DNA of 64,000 nucleotides. It comes from Moniliella sp. 'wahieum' (lineage: Eukaryota; Basidiomycota; Moniliellomycetes; Moniliellales; Moniliellaceae). Shown here piece after piece: positions 11,401 through 24,620 of this stretch (positions are counted from its first letter, which is position 1; every line of letters starts with the position of its first letter). The translations under genes were made by a program, and so were the position numbers. The DNA lies in assembly GCA_003971905.1 (NCBI GenBank), contig RSEE01000004.1, positions 248,001 to 312,000 of the forward strand, written 5' to 3'. Below the pieces are notes generated by a model, which did no database searches, was not told where the DNA came from, and saw nothing but the letters and a program-made list of their open reading frames with translations.

Positions 11401-11814
11401 GCGGCACCTGGCGCTTATGTCCCTTCCCCCTACCCCTACCCCCAACTGGATTATTCAGGATGAAATCTCTATTCGTGCAGGGGGAAGGAGGAAGTCCTTG
11501 CGCCGCCGAAGTTCAGACGGAGGGAGACCTGCGCTCATGTCCCACCCACTCATCTCGGCCTCTTCCCGCTTACATGGTGTTATGCGTGAAGGGCATGCGC
11601 AGATATGTACTGGCCATGTCTCCCACCCCCGCTGGCAGTTGCGGTGGGAACTTCTTCACCCAAAATGGCCTGTACAGGCTTAGTCACCACCCATATGATA
11701 TGTGACGTGTTTCCCTGCTCATGGCTGGCTACTACGGAGGCCAAAGGTGAATAGGTGAAAGAGTGTGCACATTAAGTGTGGATCATTAGTACTTTTAGTG
11801 GCCACAAGGACCGG
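11401..11814. other. Convergent spacer
   Basis: It lies between the 3' ends of RPS28 (+) and the NUDCD1-like gene (-). Nothing recognisable is seen. Confidence 0.55.
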
Positions 11815-14071
11815 TCAAAGCAAGCCTTGAACGATAGTGAGTTGCTCCTCTGACATGCAAAATAGCGCCCGCCCTACTTTGGTTTCGGAGCCGGCCTGGA
11901 TAGGAGCAAACTCAACCACGTCCAACAGCTGGCCCGCATCCTCATGACCCAACGCCATCACCCGAGCTTCACCCACAGTACCAGGGTGGCCATCAGTGGT
12001 GGCGGGCGCCGTGTACATGAACAATGTTCCTGCGCCACGTGTTCCACCCAGCGGCGCGGCAGGAGGGGAAACAAAGGCGAGAGCAACCGCTCGGCTCGCC
12101 ATCGGTCGCACTGGCTGCCTCGTCTGCAGGCGGGCGGGAAGTAAGTGTGGTGTAGCAGAATTTAGCGTCTTTCTTGCTGGCCAACACGTAGGCTAACCCA
12201 GGCAGGTGGCCTACATGTTTCGGTTGGCCAGGTCCCATAGCGAATGCCGCCCCGTCTAGACCTTGGGCGATGGTCAAACTTGGGCACTGGGTATGCGTGC
12301 TCGTCCCTCTGTGATGGAAATGAGGCACGCCCAGGAATGGTTAGGGCCAGCATTGTCTCTTCATCGCTGTAGGAGAGCGTGGGAGGGGTAGCAGGAGCAA
12401 AGTGGGTCACTTTGGCCACTTGCAGAGGTCGGCCCACATTCGCATCCTCTTCTTCGAGGGTCGTGAGTAACGTTGACTGCGTGGGAGGCAGACCGGGTGT
12501 AGGAATGGGAGCCTCATCCAACTCGTCCGAGGTGTACTTTCCAGTGCTTCGAGTGCGTTGAGCAAATCGGATGGGCTGAGCGTCTCAAGAACATCGTCAG
12601 ACAACTTACTCTGTCGTGACTGTGGATCGGCAAAGAGCTGCGTCCACCGAGTGCCTTCCTCCTTCTTAGCAATGAAGAGAGTCAAGGCACAATACTCGCC
12701 CTGTTCCTGACGGCGGGCCCGCTGTTCCCATTGCCATCTACTCTTCTCAACATCGATTGGAGCCCAAAGTTTGTGGTTAGTATACCGCCCTTGCTGCAGC
12801 TCCGTAGCAAGCATTGTCTCCCAAGGCTGGGCAAGACTTCCTCCTGGGGAAAGTTGAACCATCTTGGGTCCCACATCTGCAGTCGTGCTGACTGATAACG
12901 ACAGACTTGAGGGAGAGGTAAAATTGACGGAAATAACCTCTTGTTTCAACGTTGGCGGGAGGGAGAACGCAACGGACACTGTTTCCGACGTTTGGGCCCA
13001 GGTATAGGCAGGCTGGGATGGGTGTTGGGTAGCTCGCACTGTCGTCGGTCCCGCCCCCAAACCTGTATGGGGCATTGGAGGGTAGTATGGGGCGCTGTCG
13101 AGCGTGGGGGATTTGTAGAGCTGGTATTTGCCAGCGGAGAGAAGGTACCACGAGATAGGATCATCGAGTGGACCAGGAATCTCGATGGCTTGGTAAAGTG
13201 GGTCAGTGCCGCGAAGAATCCACAGCACCTCAAAGTCTTCCCCATAGCGGGCATTGAGGTAGCGCTCGTCAGGAGAGGGCAGGCGCAAACGGACCAGAGC
13301 GATGTTGAATTCGGTAGTGCGTCCACTGGGCCGATCCTTCCGATTCCTTACCCGGCACAAATGTTGACTGGACCAGGAATAAAGCTTGAGTCCTGCTGGA
13401 GTCGGCAAAACGGGCCGAGAGAAGGGATGCAACTTTCCCAAACCGGGAGAAATGGTGGAGTGGGGTACTCAGCTACAGGCGAGCTGAGCCAGCGCTCGTA
13501 CCTGACCAGGGCATTGGTCTCGGCCTCATGGGCCTTCAAAAGTTTGATGGTACTATCTTCAGCACCATCGTGGACAAGCCAGAGGTGGGCACCTAGGCTG
13601 GCGGCACTGGGGAGCTGCGAGGGGGAGTTGATAGAGATGCGGTGGATGGGGTGGGTGAGGGGGGTGAGCAGCCCTGTGTCGGGGGCAATGGATATAACCA
13701 TAAGAACAACAAAGCCCTTGGCGTCAATGTAGAGCAAGTGGTCTGCCTCATCCCGGCTGGGGATGAGAAAACGGTGCAAGAGACGAGCCTGGAGCTGCTT
13801 GAGCGACATGGATGCCGCTGCCTGTTCCTCTGGGTCCAAGCGTGGGAGGGGGGATGGAAGGGGCCAGCTGGACTGAGAAATTGTGCCATTGCGCAGAACC
13901 GCAAGTGGGCGAGGAGCACGACCAGCACCGTCGCCTGTTACGCTGGTGGTATCTTCGTCGTTCCCAACGAGGCGGTACGTGTCAAAGGCGGGCTGGTAGC
14001 GAGAAGGGCTGCGCTCAAAGGAGAGCCCGGGCGTTGGGGGAGGGCGGAGAGGCAGAGTCGGCGGCAGACAT
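11815..14071 (-). CDS. NUDCD1: NudC domain-containing protein 1-like (NUDCD1) CS-domain protein
   Basis: ATG at 14071 gives MSAADSASPPSPNAR, followed by a beta-strand-rich N-terminal region with LVGNDEDTTSVTGDG and DHLLYIDAKGFVVLMVISIA. A CS (p23/NudC-like) domain lies at about 13010-12700, with YTWAQTSETVSVAFSLPP and KLWAPIDVEKSRWQWEQ. The C terminus resembles NUDCD1: LGYVxASKxD-type LAYVLASKKDAKFCY, then a final VEFAPIQAGSETKVGRALF block. NudC-family CS proteins are Hsp90-linked co-chaperones that help fold propeller proteins; the specific role here is inferred. About 750 residues against 583 in human, partly from a proline-rich N terminus. Several frame changes. The stop TGA is at 11815-11817. 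Confidence 0.75.
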
Positions 14072-14995
14072 GACGACGGACAGACTCGGGCGAGCGAGGC
14101 AGGTTGGGCCGAGACGGGGATGCTGAGCGTTGCAGCAGCGAGCAGCGCGAGCGGCGGAGGACGGGGGACGGGCAGGGGATGAGCAGGGGATGGGCAGGGA
14201 TGAGAAGGGGATGGGGGTGGGAGCGCCGGTGGGGCTGAGCGCGGACGATGAAAGATGCGGCGGTTGCTGATGGATGGCGTGTGCGAGGGCGTTGGGAAAG
14301 AGGCCGGGAAGAAGACGGGCCAGACCATCCCGCACCAGCACGCACACAGCAGACGCCGCACCCGGCTCAAGTACTCCGCGGAGGATACTGAGTCAGTGCG
14401 GCGGCTGAGGCCGCCTCCTTGTCCAGCCGGGCGGCCTCGGCCTGAGGAAAAGATAGTACTGTGGGTCGCTTAGTTAAGCCTTAGGCCGCGTGAGACTCCA
14501 GCTCACCACGGGCAAACCCCACGTGTACCCCCGCTTGGTTTCGATCTGCTGGCTTGGCGCATGCGCCAATTAAGAATTCTCATCCATTGATTTCGCGAGA
14601 CCATGGCATATAGCAAGGCCCGATCCTGTCCTTCGCACTTGCGCCCCCTCTCCCAGGGCACAGAGCAAGTGGCACACACGGACAGGCAGGCAGAAAGGCA
14701 GACAGGCAGACAGGCAGACAGGCGACCACCGGGTGGACAAACTGTTTTGGGAGAAAGAAGTGACAGGAACAGGTGCAGAGCGGGGATGCATGGAGGGCGC
14801 CCAGTCGTCCCGACATGGGAAGACGACGAGGCCCGGTCCATCGCGGCAAACGGTATTGGCTTGGCACACGGAAGACTATGTTCACCATTGCAATCAACAG
14901 CAGGTGAAGGGAAAGAAGGGAGAAAGGGGAAAGGGGGAAAGGGGGGGGGGCGCCATAGCAAGCCCAAAAACAGGGATATGTGAACGCGCGTTCTT
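14072..14995. other. Upstream region of the NUDCD1-like gene, up to the Copia fossil
   Basis: It is GC-rich near the gene and carries a block of GGCC/CTGAGG words at about 14395-14445, a GGCAGACA simple repeat at about 14683-14726, and a G-rich run at about 14930-14950. No coding region is seen. Confidence 0.5.
14683..14726. repeat. GGCAGACA-type simple repeat
   Basis: About five units of an 8-bp word built from GGCAG and ACAGG alternate through this stretch. It is a microsatellite with minor variants. Confidence 0.8.
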
Positions 14996-17960
14996 TTACT
15001 CCGCCGACAAACGGACGCCCATCTTCTCCCGCCACATCAAGAAGAGGTCGCGGTCCAAGTGGATGACGAATCCTCGGGCCTTCGAAGGATCTTCGGCAGT
15101 CGATGCAGTCAACTTAAACACGTGGTCCAAAGAACGCGGGTGAGTACGGCTGCGAACGTAGCGGTAGCAACGACCGATGGTCGAGTCAGTGCTGAACACC
15201 TTGCGTTCAAACTGCGACAACAGCTCATCTACCGCCACACTGTCCGACACTGCCATCCGCGGCACCTTGGCGTCGGGATGAGTGCCCCAGGGAACGTCGG
15301 GGCATAGGGTATGGAACAGTTGGTTCAAGTTTGACGCTTGGTACACAGACTGCGCCGTGTTGATAAACGTGGCCTCATGGAGGTCGGCAGGTTCTTCTTT
15401 GATAAAGGACCAGTACCAATGGACCAACGAGTTGCCCAAGAATAACGCCCCACCACCAATGTAGCGTGGTGTGTCCGTGGTGACAATGGGAGTCGGAGCG
15501 ACGACGCATGGACGGTAAGCTGGTCAAGATGGGAACCGATGGGGTGAGCGAGTTCAGTCCGGTCACTGCCCGGCCCAATGGTGAGCACTGTGCTGATGGT
15601 CCGCTTGAGGTAGAAGAGCAGGCGCCAGAGCGCTGCATAGTCCTCCGACTTGATCGAGTCCCGCGTTCGCGGTGATAGGCGAAGCAGAGCATAAGCAATA
15701 TCGGGCCTGGTGCCATGAGCAAAACTCTTGAGCTTGTTGTACGTGTACATGTACCACTGTTGCTTGTTGATCGACAGATAGGGTTCAGTGGGCGCAATCT
15801 CCCTGTCAGGGGCCGAAAAGCCCTGCCCTCCAGTTTTGCTACCGCTCACGGGGGTGATGGGCAGGGCAACGTGGCTAGCACTGTCCCCTTCCACTCCCAA
15901 ACGGGAGAGGAGACGTTGAATCTCAGCCGCTTGAGAAAGTTCAACATACCACAATTTGGGCTTGATCTCCACCGTACCAACCCGTTTGAGAGCACCTGGG
16001 TTGCGGAGAGAGAGCACAGATTGAAGCAGGGCGCGAATTTCCTCGATATCATCCGACTTGCCCAACAAACAATTTCGTCCACGTACACAGCCACTGCCAC
16101 AGACAAACTGGTGTAGAACATACCAGGACTGCCCTCGATGGCACTCAGTCCCAGACGTTCAAGACTGATTCGGGCTGAGCGGGCCCACGAATTGCGCACC
16201 GTGTCAACAGCATAGAGGGTACGCTTGAGCTTGTAAACAGGCTCCACCATGCCCTCAGGGTGCACCGCGAAACCCGGGGCTGAAGTACATATATGGACTC
16301 GTCATCATCCATTGGTTGATTAAGCCATGGGTTCAGGTAATCGAACTGGACCAACTGGCACTCGTGACTCTTGTACCGCTTCTGGCACATGGCCGCCAGC
16401 ATCGTGCGCAAACTCATGAGTGTAGGCTGGTGCGAAGGAGATTGCTCCTTGACGCTTAAGTGCACTTGGCGTAGCACTTCGTGGTCCGGACTCATCTTAA
16501 ATGTAAAGTGGCCAGTCAGGGGGGACGTCTTTTTCCGGATATTAGCCAGGCCGGGAGCAGCCCAATCAACCACCTCCCACGTTTTGAGGTTGGTTAAGCG
16601 TGTCATCTCCGCTTCGATCAGGTCAAGCCAGCGTTCCGCGTTGGGACCAGTGAGAGCCTGGTACGCTGTCGGGCGAGCCGGATCAGTGGAAGGTTCCCGG
16701 TCGGCCGACTTGAGTAGTGCCGCACGAGTGTGCTGACGGTCCGGGTTCGCCAAGGGCGACGAGGGCTTCACAGTATCAACAGGAGCCTTGGGGGTGCTAG
16801 TGGGAGAAGATCGGATCGATAAAAGACTTGGGGACGTCGACGGGTGTGTGAATCGGCTCAACGACCTTAACTGGCTCGGGCGGTAGAGAAGGTACGCCGA
16901 TCGCTGTGAATGTTTGCATCGTAGCGGAGGGCTCATCATATCGAACGGGGGTACAGGCGAGGGGAAGGTCTCCAGCACCGGAACACTCTTGGCCACGGGA
17001 GGAGGAGGAAGTGCCTCTTCCACCTTGGTACGCGGGTCAGGAAGAGACTCAGGTCATCCTCTCTCTTTAACTCTGCTCGACTGGGTACAGTGGGAGTGTG
17101 CACCGAGAGCGAAGGAAAAGGGACTCGCAGCCTTTCCTTACGATCTCCATCCACTTCGTCCACATCGGTGATGAAGTCTTGCAACAAGTCATTGAGTGCG
17201 CGCTCAGTCTCTTTCCAAAAAAGTACTTCTTGACCAGCCGAATCAACTTCCCACTGTTCGATCCGGCGACGATGCTTAACAATATCCACAAAGCGTTCCA
17301 GATAGCTACGGCATAGTTTCGGGTAGTACGGCGAAAACTGGCGGTGCAGGTGCAAGAACTTGTGGTCCGCACCTAGCGCATACCCCCAATCCTCGATCCA
17401 CTTGAGTGTGTTGCGGAAGCGAGACCGGTAGGTGCTGAAAGTCTCACTAATATGAGGTCAGGGACAATGTGCACAATTGGAGGGGAAACAAATATGGGGA
17501 ATGAATGAAACGCACTTTCCGAGTTGCAATCCTGGAGCATCTCGAGCTCGCTTATCGCTCCTTGGTCCAAGGTCTCGCCATACGCCTGGTCGAGCGCGGT
17601 GAGAAGAAGGAAGCCAGAGGGCTCATGAGAGAGGTAGGTGTACTTGCTCAGTAACGGGGCCGACATAGTCATGGTGATGAGGAGGCACTCGCGTGCTTCG
17701 GCATGAGCGTCAGACGAAGCCATTTGCCGCGTAGTTCACGGTAGATGGGCTCGGAACGGGAAGCCCAGTATTTGACGTAGTCACGACGCGCCATTTCCAT
17801 ACCCGAGCGGATCCAGTAACAGTGGAGCAGACTGGGCAAGCTCGACGGGATGAAGAAGCGGCACGGTCATCATCAGCACCAGACGCCAAGAGGAGGATTG
17901 ACGCCAGGAGGAGGATGGAGGCCAGGAAATGCGGGGCAGAGGTGGTGGGAGGCAAACAGA
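14996..17960 (-). mobile_element. Decayed Ty1/Copia-type LTR retrotransposon (fossil)
   Basis: Read on the minus strand, this region shows a gag-like part (about 17960-17070), a Copia reverse transcriptase part (about 16700-15850, with the typical entry block GPNAERWLDLIEAEM and WEVVD), and an RNase H-like part (about 15800-15000, with DIAYALLRLSP and a HEATFINTA block). I cannot see protease or integrase between gag and RT, and no terminal repeats stand out, so the ends are approximate. It is broken in many places and looks old. It sits between the NUDCD1-like gene and uL2m. Confidence 0.75.
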
Positions 17961-19449
17961 ATCAACACGCAGGCGCCGCTGGCAGAAATTGCAAATCCGA
18001 TGCAATTGACAATTAATCAGGGGGTGGCCCACGGGGCGGACCGGTTCAGTATGTACGGCCACTTTCGGCCTCAACAGATCTGAGATCAGAGATCAGGATC
18101 AAGATTTGAGATGCAAAGTTGAAGCTTGAAGCACCGCCCTCCTACCTATACTTGGCATTGGCGAACGGAAAGTGTGTCATTCATACTTAGTGATTACTGC
18201 TGTCGATGATCGATAAGATCTGAGATCATCGATCAGGACTCAGGGGACCGATGACCGCGGGTGACCAGAGTGACCGACCACACGAGCTATCTGTTCTGTG
18301 CGGCAACGAAGAGACTGCCCGTGCCCACCGGGCAAGCGCACAGCCCCGCGCCCCCACAGTAGAAGTTACTGTTCGTGATCATCACGGGTCACAATTATGG
18401 GCATGATGCATTTGTGCGCGCGCTCTCGTCTTTCTTCCCACGAGATGAACACCGGCCTTGTGGGCAGTGGTCGATAATATATGAGTCTCGGGCGCACCAA
18501 AGCATCCCCACAGAGAAGAGCCCCCCACGCAGGTGAATTTATCTCGCCAAAACAAAGCCTCTGGGCCGGTGGCATCCCCAGCTCAGCGCCCAGTCGGAGC
18601 ACTGAGTTCTCGATTGTGTTGTATCGCACATCGAGCTACAGAAGAAACCAGAGAATATTGTGCCATTCAACGACGACGAAGGAAGGACGAGAGGCTTTCA
18701 ACTGATTAGAAGCTTGAAGACTAATTGAACTTTGAAACATTGGACTCAACCTTTTGAACTGCGAGCGTTAGAAGTTCAACACAAAGTAAGGCGCGTCCCC
18801 TGCTTCGGAGCTTCTTCTTTTGTGGATGAACGTACAGAACTGGTCCGTTCAAGCACTCAAGCTCCAAGCTTAGCCAGCACAACCTGCAAGCAGCGCCAAC
18901 CAGCTCCCCGCCGCCATGTGGCCCTTGCTGAGACCCGTGTGCAGGCGCCACATGGGCGGCAGGGGTGTTGTGGTGTGGCCGATCACATTTCCTTCAACAT
19001 TGCAAATTGGGTGTTCGGCTGTCACATGTCACATGTCAGTCACCGAGCGCTGTCAAGCTTCAAGCTTCAAGCTTCAAGTGACAGCAACACGCTGACATGC
19101 GACCGACTCCTACTTGACTTGAAGCTTGAAGCTTGAAGCTTGACCACTGCGCCCGTAGGCCGTAAGGCTGTGTAAAGCCTAAGGCCTAAGGCCTACTATT
19201 AATGAGGCGGTGGCCTAAGGTAAGCGCTATAAATATAAACCCGCTTGAAGCTGCTGTTACAAACAGACCCATGCACTCAGATAAGAGAGAGACCGCTGCA
19301 TCGCCCATCCCTAGTCCCCACGGCTGAACCAATTACTCCTGGCACCTGGCGAAAAACTATAGTTAACAAGGCAAAACAAAATGTGGCACATGTAGACGTA
19401 GCATTGGGCAAGTGCACAGAAACAACCAGACGCTCGAAACACGGCACCC
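17961..19449. other. Spacer with palindromic micro-arrays
   Basis: No gene is seen. It contains GATC-rich self-complementary stretches (about 18075-18110 and 18203-18240), CTTCAAG/AAGCTTGAA arrays (about 19055-19080 and 19118-19142), and AGGCCT/TAAGGCC arrays (about 19155-19215). It precedes the 3' end of uL2m. Confidence 0.55.
19050..19215. repeat. Inverted micro-repeat cluster (AAGCTT then AGGCCT words)
   Basis: CTTCAAG is repeated three to four times, then about 40 bp later its complement CTTGAAG is repeated in the same manner, so the two arms could pair as a hairpin. Directly after come CTAAGGC/GCCTAAGG words, which are again self-complementary. Confidence 0.8.
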
Positions 19450-21122
19450 TTAGCCGTTGAGGTACTTGGTTTGCCCGATGGCCGCCCTTGCGTGGCCTCT
19501 GGCGAAGGACCATAATGTTGCCACCCGGTCTGTAGGGCGACGTACGCCCACCACGGGCAAGATTACCCCACCGATCCTTGGACTGGTGGTTACCCTTGGA
19601 TTTACCACGGCCCCCCGTTCGGGTGGTCGCAGTGGTTCATTGCCACACCACGAACCTTAGGACGACGGCCGAGCCAGCGGGCACGACCAGCCTTACCCAG
19701 CTTGCGGTGCTGCCAATTGGTGTTGCTCACACGGCCAATTGTTGCCGCACCATTGACCGGCACCATACGTACTTCACCACTCTGCATCTTGATGACTGCG
19801 TGCGTGGCAGTAGGCTTGTCTGCCATAGCAAGGGCGGCTTCCTTACCACCCAAGAGCTTCTCCAGTTGCTTCTCGCGAGGCAAGAGAGCGTTCTCCTCCG
19901 CATTACCAGGCAGCAGCTCGGGACGCGGGATGGGCGTACCTTTCTCCGTCAACTCACCCATGAGCGGGCCAGGGGGGCACCAGTTTTACGGTGCATAAAG
20001 CCCACCAGCTGACCGCAGGAACCAGCAGAACGAATGAGCTTACCCTTACCCTTGGCCGCAATGGTCACATTGTGGATCTCGGTACCGATAGGGATGAGCG
20101 ACAGAGGCAAACAGTTACCCGGGCGCAAACGCCTGCATACGGAACATACCCAGGTCGAGCGGGGCCTTGGCAATCTCCTCTTCAGTGAAACGCGTGTTAT
20201 CCATCTCGGGGTTGCGGAAGGTCGAGACACCGTCGCGACGGTAAGAGCGAACCGTGTCGCCAGCACGAGACCATCGGCCGCAACGATGTACGAAACGAAC
20301 TTGGTCTCCCGGTTCTCAATCAGTGCAACGTGGGACGAACGACCAGGATCATACTCGATGGTAAGCGTCCTGAACACCGGGCTCCCAACGGGAAAAGTCC
20401 ACGAGACGAATACGTTGCTTGTGGCCACCACCAATACCACGCGTGGCGATCCGCCATTTCTGAACGACCACCCGACTTGCGCAGCGCAACCGTCAGGCCT
20501 ACTCGGGCTCACCACGGAAGAGGTAAGGGTTGTACAGCAGACGGGTATGGCGAATACCGGGTGTGATAGGCTTGAAAGTCTTGAAAGCACCATCGACACG
20601 AAACGTAGGGTGTTTGGATCCGGGTTTTGAGTCCCAGACGGGAGGCCAGTTGGGCCTCTTTCTTGGCTTCCTTAACAGCACGCATCATCCTCTTGCGCTC
20701 CAGGACGCACGCGTCTAGGCACCAGAGTCGACTGGGAGCGGGGGAATTGTGACCAAAGTTGTATGTGCCAGACTCGCGGCTCGAGGGCCAAATGTTGTTG
20801 TCGGCAAGACCGACAAGAGTCTTGTTAGGCTTTCCAACACGGTGGGAACCGTCGGCCAGAAACGAGAACGCAACGGAATGAAACACTTGAAGCGTGCCTC
20901 AACCAGAGCATGGTTGCGCATGACGGGCGGATCGGGAAGCTGGCCCCAAGGCTGGTACGCCTCGTGGATCTCAAGCCGCCCGCCATCGTCGGTGCGATCA
21001 CTGACGGGAACTGGCGCAAGTGATGCAAGCCCGCGACGGGCATGGGCTAAACTGGCGCTTATGGTCGGCACGCGACCGGCAGCCGGGCGCACAGGCAACG
21101 CATAGTGAGCGGTGGGCTGCAA
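19450..21122 (-). CDS. RML2: Mitochondrial large-subunit ribosomal protein uL2m with a long N-terminal extension
   Basis: Family blocks in order: [143 protein letters not shown] and a C terminus ending GQTKYLNG before TAA at 19450-19452. uL2 contributes to the peptidyl-transferase region; the mitochondrial form is indicated by [11 protein letters not shown] and the basic leader. About 200 residues precede the uL2 core (yeast Rml2 is 393 in total), beginning with an arginine-rich segment that suits mitochondrial import. The ATG is not settled: the open frame begins near 21122 and an out-of-frame ATG lies near 21102. Several one-base frame changes. Confidence 0.88.
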
Positions 21123-21302
21123 GGCGAAGGGGAAGCGAGGTCATGGGCGATCAGCCTGATGGAGCAGAATGGGTGGCCTCGGGAGGTTGCGATACGCAGC
21201 GGAATGTGGAAGCGGAATAAAACGGGTGAGCCCCCAGGCCCCAGTATTTTTGAAATTGCAGCTGCCCTTTCCTACGGCAGCCGCTCCAGCCAGAAAAAGT
21301 TA

Positions 21303-21432
21303 ATAGACGTAGCGTTCCCCCTGTCCCAGCCTTCTTAAGTCTGCCAATAAAATGGACGTGATGGATGAACGGTTAGGTTTAGACGTAGCGTTCCCCCTGT
21401 CCCAGCCTAAGCTCTGCCAAATGAAATGGAAG
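21303..21432 (+). repeat. Repeat C, two tandem copies 76 bp apart
   Basis: AGACGTAGCGTTCCCCCTGT followed by CCCAGCC..AAG.TCTGCCAA and ATGGA occurs at 21305 and again at 21381. Inverted relatives lie at 23706-23745 and 41512-41548. The class is unknown. Confidence 0.8.
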
Positions 21433-23705
21433 TAGCGATGGGGCGATGATTGATGAACACCTCTGGTTCTCTGGCGATCCGCCAGCCGAGTGCCTTGACC
21501 TACATGTATTGGCTCCCCAGTTACCCCTCAATCCTGATCCTGAACCCGTAGGCGTCACCTGATCATGGGTACGTTGGGAACGCTGTCCCCCTCGCTTGCC
21601 CGCTGCCTGCCCTCTCGGCAGGGTCACAGCAGAGAGGGATTATATGTATTTTTGTTTTTGTGTTTGTGGGCGCACTCTCGCACTTGCGTCTTGCCCTACC
21701 TAGATGCGGCTGCTCTTGGGATTTTGCATACTCCCTCTCAGTCCTTCCCTTCTCTCGGCGTTCAGCGCTGCACAGGGTTCCCCTGATTGACACGATTCTC
21801 TACCACCACACTTGTCAAGAGGAGAGAGCTGACAGCAAGACAGTAGTCCTTTAGCGTTTGATCATATAAAAGCTTTCTGTTTAATGTGTTCCGACGTCTC
21901 ATAATGGGAAGATGCCTGCCCGTACATGAGGACCTACGCTGGTTCACCTAGGACCCTAGAGAAAGCATGATATGTATGTGACGAAAGAGACCCACCATCA
22001 CCACGCTCTTTTGCTTTCATATATGTGGTCGTGTAGAATACCAGACCATGTTCCCGCGTTCGCTTTTTGTCTGGGTTAGATATGGATATCTCCTTACCCA
22101 AAGATGCGCCAGTAGCTCCTGATCTTATATCGACTTGTAAGGAATCTTTGCATCTTAATTCTGCCCTCTCAATGTCGTTGCACCCATGTCCATTCCTCCC
22201 CCAGAGGGATGACTTCGTCTTCTTTCTTTTTCTTTTTTTCTCCGTCGCCCTTTAGACGCTCATTCGTCCGCTTATCCAGGCTCTCTCTCTCTTCAGACAA
22301 GGTCACAAATACCGACTATTATATAGACTGTCGGTTAGAAGTTCGTCAAGGTGACCTCGAAGGTTTCTCTATTTGTTACTAGGCCAAACAATTGGGTATG
22401 CTGTTGGCCCAGGGAGCCGGACGGGCAACAAAAGGATGAGGAGAAGGTGATGAATTGGAGCCAGAGTTGGGCTTGGGTACAGAGGTATTGTATAGAAGGC
22501 TGGACTAGGCATAGGGCCAGGGAGGCAGACAGGAGAAAGTGCAGAGCAAATGGACAGTGATACGCTGGGAGACACCCGCAGCATGGAAGTCGATGGAACC
22601 GAGGTGAACCTGTGGTTTACCGACGGGAGCTGGAGGATCACAGTCGACACAATGCGGTACTTATTTTCCGTGTGGGTGTGTATTGCGGTATGTGCCTAAT
22701 AGGATGAAGCCGGGTTGCGGATCCAGCCCCCGGAGGGTTCAGGGGACACGCTGTGCGCACTTTGATGTAATAGAGAAGACGCAGGCAGTGCATTGGTTAT
22801 AGCGCAACAAGTCCTTATTGTGAGGTCACAGTGATGCGGGTCGACCTCTTTTGTAAGAGGCAGCCCCAAAGATGATTAAGCTGATTATTAGTTTCTTGAA
22901 TGTGCTCCCTGTATTAACCAGGAATAGAGACAGATGAACGGGTACCCACTTCTACAAGCACGAGCGATTCCCGATATATGTTCAGACTGACGCCCAGGCT
23001 AGTATAATACCTCCTTTTACTTCTGTACCCTAGGCCCCCTCCATACAGTCTCTTCCATACAGTCTCTCTCCATGTGCATAAATACCATAGGAGGACCATA
23101 CCCAAAGTGTAGGTGCATAGGGGGCTCAAGCCTCTGCAATTTTCATTCAACACGGCCACATGCTTATCCTGCGTCGGGGAAATTCTTGACAAAGACGGAG
23201 AGTATATAGGCTGATGAAGAGTCGATTGAATTGATATTCTCTCCACTCAGTACCCACAAGACTCCTCTCTCGCATTCGTGCATACTATAAAAGATTGGAA
23301 TGGAACCAAGTTGATGCAGCTAGTATGACAAATTTCCTCTTATGTTTGAGCGCTACGGAGTAAATGGGTTGTCTAATACGATGATATATACTGTACTAGG
23401 TCATCCCAGCTGCAGAGCTTCCCGTAAGTGGCTCATTCCCCCATAATTCTTCCTGCTTTACCCAGGCCTGGGCTTGAAGCTGATGAGGCCTCGCCCAACA
23501 TCTCCTGTCTCACCACCGGGGTGGATTTTCGGCAAAAAACCCAAAGCACTATAGCCAGTCTATACAATCCAAGAACGACTAGTAGCCTATTAGCGCATAC
23601 AGAACGCAACACAGGACGGGTCATTTTTCTCTTTTTGTTAAAGACCAGAGAGACAGTCAGCTCATAGTGCACTGCTTTGCACATGAGCTACAGAAGCTAG
23701 ATCAC

Positions 23706-23745
23706 GTCCATTTCATTGACAGAGCTTAAGGCTGGGACAGGGGAG
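23706..23745 (-). repeat. Repeat C, inverted copy
   Basis: On the minus strand it reads CCTGTCCCAGCCTTAAGCTC then TGTCAATGAAATGGACGTGA, sharing the extended ATGGACGTGAT end with the copy at 21303. Confidence 0.75.
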
Positions 23746-24429
23746 AGATAATATTGCTGCCCTCGGTTCCGGGTTTTTTATTGGGCTACCAGTGCCACTA
23801 CAACTAACAGTGTGGCATCATACTGCCTTCAATGCCCCAATCGCATTGCATAGACTAACAGCAACGTGGCAGAGACCGACCCCGGTTGCAAAATCCCCTT
23901 TTTCACATCTCGGTGTATACCAGCAATCGTAATCATATGTGCTGATAGTGGGGGCGGCACAGCCAGACACTGCTGTGGGCGCGATCATAAGACACCGTTA
24001 CAACCGGACCCAATCCGACGGCAGGAGTCCTGAGGCCTGAGAGCCATTCAACGCAGCTTCTCAAGTTAGGCCTTAGACCTTAGGTCTTAGGGGTCTCTCT
24101 CATCAATCTTCTTTTTAAAACAATCACTACTGCTGCCAAGGAAGACAACCTTGGCGCATTACTATTACATGTTCCACCCTTATAGTTTTGCTTTCAACCT
24201 TGAGATCTGAGATATCAACACGTTCAACCTTCTACGTGCTCGACGTCTAACGTTCAACACAACGTATCGGCGTATTTCAACGAGATGTCCTGCCCCGACA
24301 GCGAGGCACATTATGCATTAAGTCCGCGCTAAGCGCTAACCCCCCACACTAACTCGGTCTAATAGCCGCCCCATTCGGCCGACCGAGCCGCACTACTATA
24401 ATGCTCTGATGCCTTTGTCCGCAAATAAC

Positions 24430-24620
24430 CCGGTGTCACATGTCATGCATCGATGCATGTCACTGTTACCAAGCATCGCCCAAAAACCAGTGATCATCGA
24501 TCATCGATCAAATGTCATACATCATGCATCAACTACCTTCACTGCTTCAGTGACTAGCTAGAGTGACTAGTGATCTAGTGATGCATGATGCATGATGCGT
24601 GGCGCGACACACATCACCTG
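24430..24620. repeat. Palindromic micro-array (ATGCAT, ATCGAT, GATC, ACTAGT words)
   Basis: Successive self-complementary words occur: CATGCATCGATGCATG, GATCATCGATCATCGATC, CATCATGCATC, TGACTAGCTAG, ATGCATGATGCATGATGC and AGATCTCAGATCT. Units are irregular in order and spacing, unlike a microsatellite. Confidence 0.8.
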
